Source: an uncultured Lachnospiraceae bacterium
Lineage (GTDB): Bacteria; Bacillota; Clostridia; Lachnospirales; Lachnospiraceae
Assembly: GCA_902780385.1 (NCBI GenBank)
Contig: CACZFF010000047.1
Coordinates: forward strand, 1-34,179
DNA length: 34,179 bases
Direction: 5' to 3'
Below are positions 32,715-34,179 of this stretch, one piece after another. Position 1 is the first letter of the stretch; each line of letters starts with the position of its first letter. The position numbers and the translations under genes were made by a program. Under the pieces are notes generated by a model that made no database searches, was not told the origin of the DNA, and saw only the letters and a program-made list of their open reading frames with translations.

Positions 32715-33137
32715 ATGAGCAAAGTAGCAGTAGTATTCTGGAGCGGAACCGGCAACACAGAGGCAATGGCAAATGCAGTAGCAGCAGGCGCAGAGGAGAA
32801 GGGCGCGGAAGTCACCACTATGGGCCCCGCCGATTTCGGCGCAGCAGCAGTTGCGAACTATGACGGCATCGCGTTCGGCTGCCCCGCAATGGGTGCTGAA
32901 CAGCTCGAGGAAGCTGAGTACCAGCCTATGTGGGATGAGGTCAAGGGCGAGCTCTCCGGAAAGAAGGTTGCTCTGTTTGGTTCCTACGGATGGGGCGACG
33001 GCGAATGGATGCGCACATGGGAAGACGAGGCCAAAGAAGCAGGTGCAGAGCTTGTGGCTGAAGGCCTGATGATCAACGGTGCTCCCGATGACGACGGTGA
33101 GGCCGACTGCAAGGCACTTGGCGCTGCACTTGCTTGA
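32715..33137 (+). CDS. Short-chain flavodoxin
   Basis: The 140-residue protein is an FMN electron carrier that can replace ferredoxin, typically when iron is scarce. The phosphate-binding loop SGTGNTE is at 10-16; FGCPAMGAEQLEE and LFGSYGWGDGEWM are the two isoalloxazine-contact loops. The ATG at 32715 follows AAGGAAG; an in-frame start at 32667 lies inside the inverted repeat. The stop codon is part of a 12-base tandem repeat and a terminator follows. Confidence 0.94.
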   Translation: MSKVAVVFWSGTGNTEAMANAVAAGAEEKGAEVTTMGPADFGAAAVANYDGIAFGCPAMGAEQLEEAEYQPMWDEVKGELSGKKVALFGSYGWGDGEWMRTWEDEAKEAGAELVAEGLMINGAPDDDGEADCKALGAALA

Positions 33138-33181
33138 TCCGGCTTTTGATCCGGCTTTTGATCCGACGTGTGATCCGGCTT
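33134..33181. repeat. 12-base tandem repeat over the flavodoxin stop codon
   Basis: Four units of TTGATCCGGCTT: two identical (33134-33157), one diverged (33158-33169) and one with a single change (33170-33181). The flavodoxin TGA (33135-33137) lies in the first unit. Confidence 0.9.
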
Positions 33182-33216
33182 GTTTTTTTGAAGGGACGTT
33201 ATAAATGAATCCTGAC

Positions 33217-33260
33217 GGGGAGTTTTCTGCAAAACCTGCAGAAAGCTCTCCGTCTGTTTG
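33217..33260 (+). terminator. Terminator of the flavodoxin gene
   Basis: GGGGAGTTTTCTGCA (33217-33231) pairs with TGCAGAAAGCTCTCC (33237-33251) with GU pairs only, loop AAACC; GTCTGTTTG follows. The stem is strong and the T tract weak. Confidence 0.6.
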
Positions 33261-33311
33261 CTTGGATCAATATCAAGGGATTATTATCAAGGCCTGCATG
33301 TGTATATTGTT

Positions 33312-33361
33312 GTTAGTTGCATATAACGGAAAATGCGTTATAATAGTTTATTGCAACTAAC
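33312..33361 (+). promoter_or_regulatory. Promoter embedded in nested inverted repeats before the ABC gene
   Basis: TTGCAT (33317-33322) and TATAAT (33339-33344) are 16 bases apart. GTTAGTTGCA (33312-33321) and TGCAACTAAC (33352-33361) form a ten-base dyad around them, and TATAACG with CGTTATA form an inner dyad. One half site covers the -35 box, the other the likely transcription start, so a dimeric repressor (MarR- or TetR-like) is plausible. No regulator gene is in the window. Confidence 0.6.
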
Positions 33362-33444
33362 ACACTGTAATTTGGCAGGATTATCCGGCGGACAGGGGAA
33401 GAAATGCCGGAGAGCCCGGCACTTGTAATCTGGAGGATAGAGAA

Positions 33445-34143
33445 TTGCTGCTGGAATTGAAAGACATCAGAAAATCTTTCGGAAAAGGAGACAGCCACGT
33501 AGAGGTTCTGAGGGGGATCAGCCTGGGTGTTGAAAAAGGAGAATTCTGCCTTCTTCTGGGACCGTCGGGATCCGGAAAATCCACCCTTCTCAATATTATA
33601 GGGGGAATCGATACAGCGGACAGCGGCGAAATATTCATCGGCGGAGAGAGGATGAACACGATGAAGGAAAAGCAGCTCACCCGTTATCGGAGAGAACACC
33701 TGGGCTATATTTTTCAGATGTATAACCTGATTCCCAATCTGACTGTGCGCGAAAACATTGAGGTGGGGGCCTATCTTGGCAGGCATCCCCTCGATGTTGA
33801 GGAAATCCTGCATACTCTGGGGCTTTATGAGCATCGTGACAAGCTGCCCAACCAGCTTTCCGGAGGACAGCAGCAGAGGACCAGTATAGGGCGCGCCATT
33901 GTCAAAAATCCGGACATCCTGCTCTGTGACGAACCGACCGGGGCTCTCGACTACAACACTTCCCGAGAGATTCTGCGGCTCATCGAGAGGATCAGCCTCC
34001 AATACCGCACAACCATTATCATGGTGACGCACAACGAAGCCATCGCCGCAATGGCGGACACGGTGATCCGCCTGCGCGACGGCCGGATCCGCGACCGCAT
34101 CGAGAATGCGGTCCGCACCCCTGCGGAAGAACTGGAGTGGTAG
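33445..34143 (+). CDS. ABC transporter ATP-binding protein, MacB/LolD type
   Basis: The 232-residue ATPase has Walker [10 protein letters not shown] (near 39-47), Q-loop FQMYNLIPN, signature LSGGQQQR, Walker [12 protein letters not shown] and a switch His in MVTHN. The DEPTGALD form and the [13 protein letters not shown] segment are typical of MacB/LolD/YknY-type ATPases that work with FtsX-like permeases to export peptides or lipids. It starts with TTG at 33445, seven bases after GGAGGA. The permease gene would lie beyond the right edge; a repeat begins right after the stop. Confidence 0.9.
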   Translation: MLLELKDIRKSFGKGDSHVEVLRGISLGVEKGEFCLLLGPSGSGKSTLLNIIGGIDTADSGEIFIGGERMNTMKEKQLTRYRREHLGYIFQMYNLIPNLTVRENIEVGAYLGRHPLDVEEILHTLGLYEHRDKLPNQLSGGQQQRTSIGRAIVKNPDILLCDEPTGALDYNTSREILRLIERISLQYRTTIIMVTHNEAIAAMADTVIRLRDGRIRDRIENAVRTPAEELEW

Positions 34144-34145
34144 AG

Positions 34146-34179
34146 ACTGGGTGTCAGGGGTGTCAGGGTTGTCAGGGGG
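34146..34179. repeat. Start of a GGTGTCAGGG-type repeat cut by the window end
   Basis: GGTGTCAGG occurs twice and is followed by GTTGTCAGGGGG at the edge. The beginning resembles the flank of the GGGGACGG palindrome family (compare GTGACAGGGGGACGG at 31170), so another copy probably starts here. Confidence 0.45.

Overview
The window reads as a chromosomal segment of a strictly anaerobic, low-to-mid GC Firmicute, most likely a Clostridia/Lachnospiraceae-type gut bacterium. Supporting signs are the rpsF-ssb-rpsR order, a GlpP antiterminator in front of the glycerol genes, an oxygen-sensitive indolepyruvate:ferredoxin oxidoreductase, strong AGGAGG-type ribosome sites, consensus sigma-A promoters, and small clostridial families (DUF6110, DUF2325, DUF3793, DUF1667). 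Species level cannot be decided from sequence alone. No phage, insertion sequence, plasmid or CRISPR genes were seen.

Layout. (1) 1-3762: polar amino-acid ABC importer (lipoprotein, permease, ATPase), with an internal terminator after the lipoprotein gene, followed by a DapF-fold amino-acid epimerase/racemase. (2) 3763-4587: about 0.8 kb of non-coding, repeat-rich DNA ending in a promoter and a terminator-like leader. (3) 4588-11221: glycerol catabolism: glpP, glpK, glpF, then a GlpA-like flavoprotein, a GlpB-like flavoprotein and a DUF1667 cysteine protein. Together they would take up glycerol, phosphorylate it and oxidise glycerol-3-phosphate. (4) 11429-15156: membrane-anchored Ig-like-domain protein (minus), PaaI-type thioesterase, RlmI-like rRNA methyltransferase (minus), DegV protein. 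(5) 15530-19211: branched-chain aminotransferase, then iorA-iorB; the aminotransferase could supply 2-keto acids to IorAB. (6) 19460-24490: LicD-type transferase, Asp/Glu racemase family protein, TagD-like nucleotidyltransferase and a large CotH/lamin-tail surface protein, which looks like a cell-surface polymer modification set. (7) 24636-26182: rpsF, ssb, a broken rpsR, tRNA-Leu(CAA). (8) 26285-28170: tRNA-dihydrouridine synthase and a short AraC-type regulator. (9) 28640-34143: DUF6110 protein, an unusual P-type metal ATPase, DUF2325, DUF3793, flavodoxin, and the ATPase of a MacB/LolD-type ABC exporter; this looks like a metal/redox stress neighbourhood.

The intergenic DNA is unusually structured. 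At least two dispersed hairpin families occur: long, nearly perfect palindromes carrying a GGGGACGG-type core (3765, 14081, 19223/19263, 31170 and probably 34146), and GTTAC-bounded hairpins (3965, 4222, 11268, 18572, 24560). Two copies of a longer repeat lie at 4150 and 31303, and there are several short tandem repeats. The most striking single observation is rpsR (25746-25969): both ends of ribosomal protein S18 are present, but about 40 bases in the middle, covering the usual Cys-x-x-Cys region, are missing and the frame is broken.
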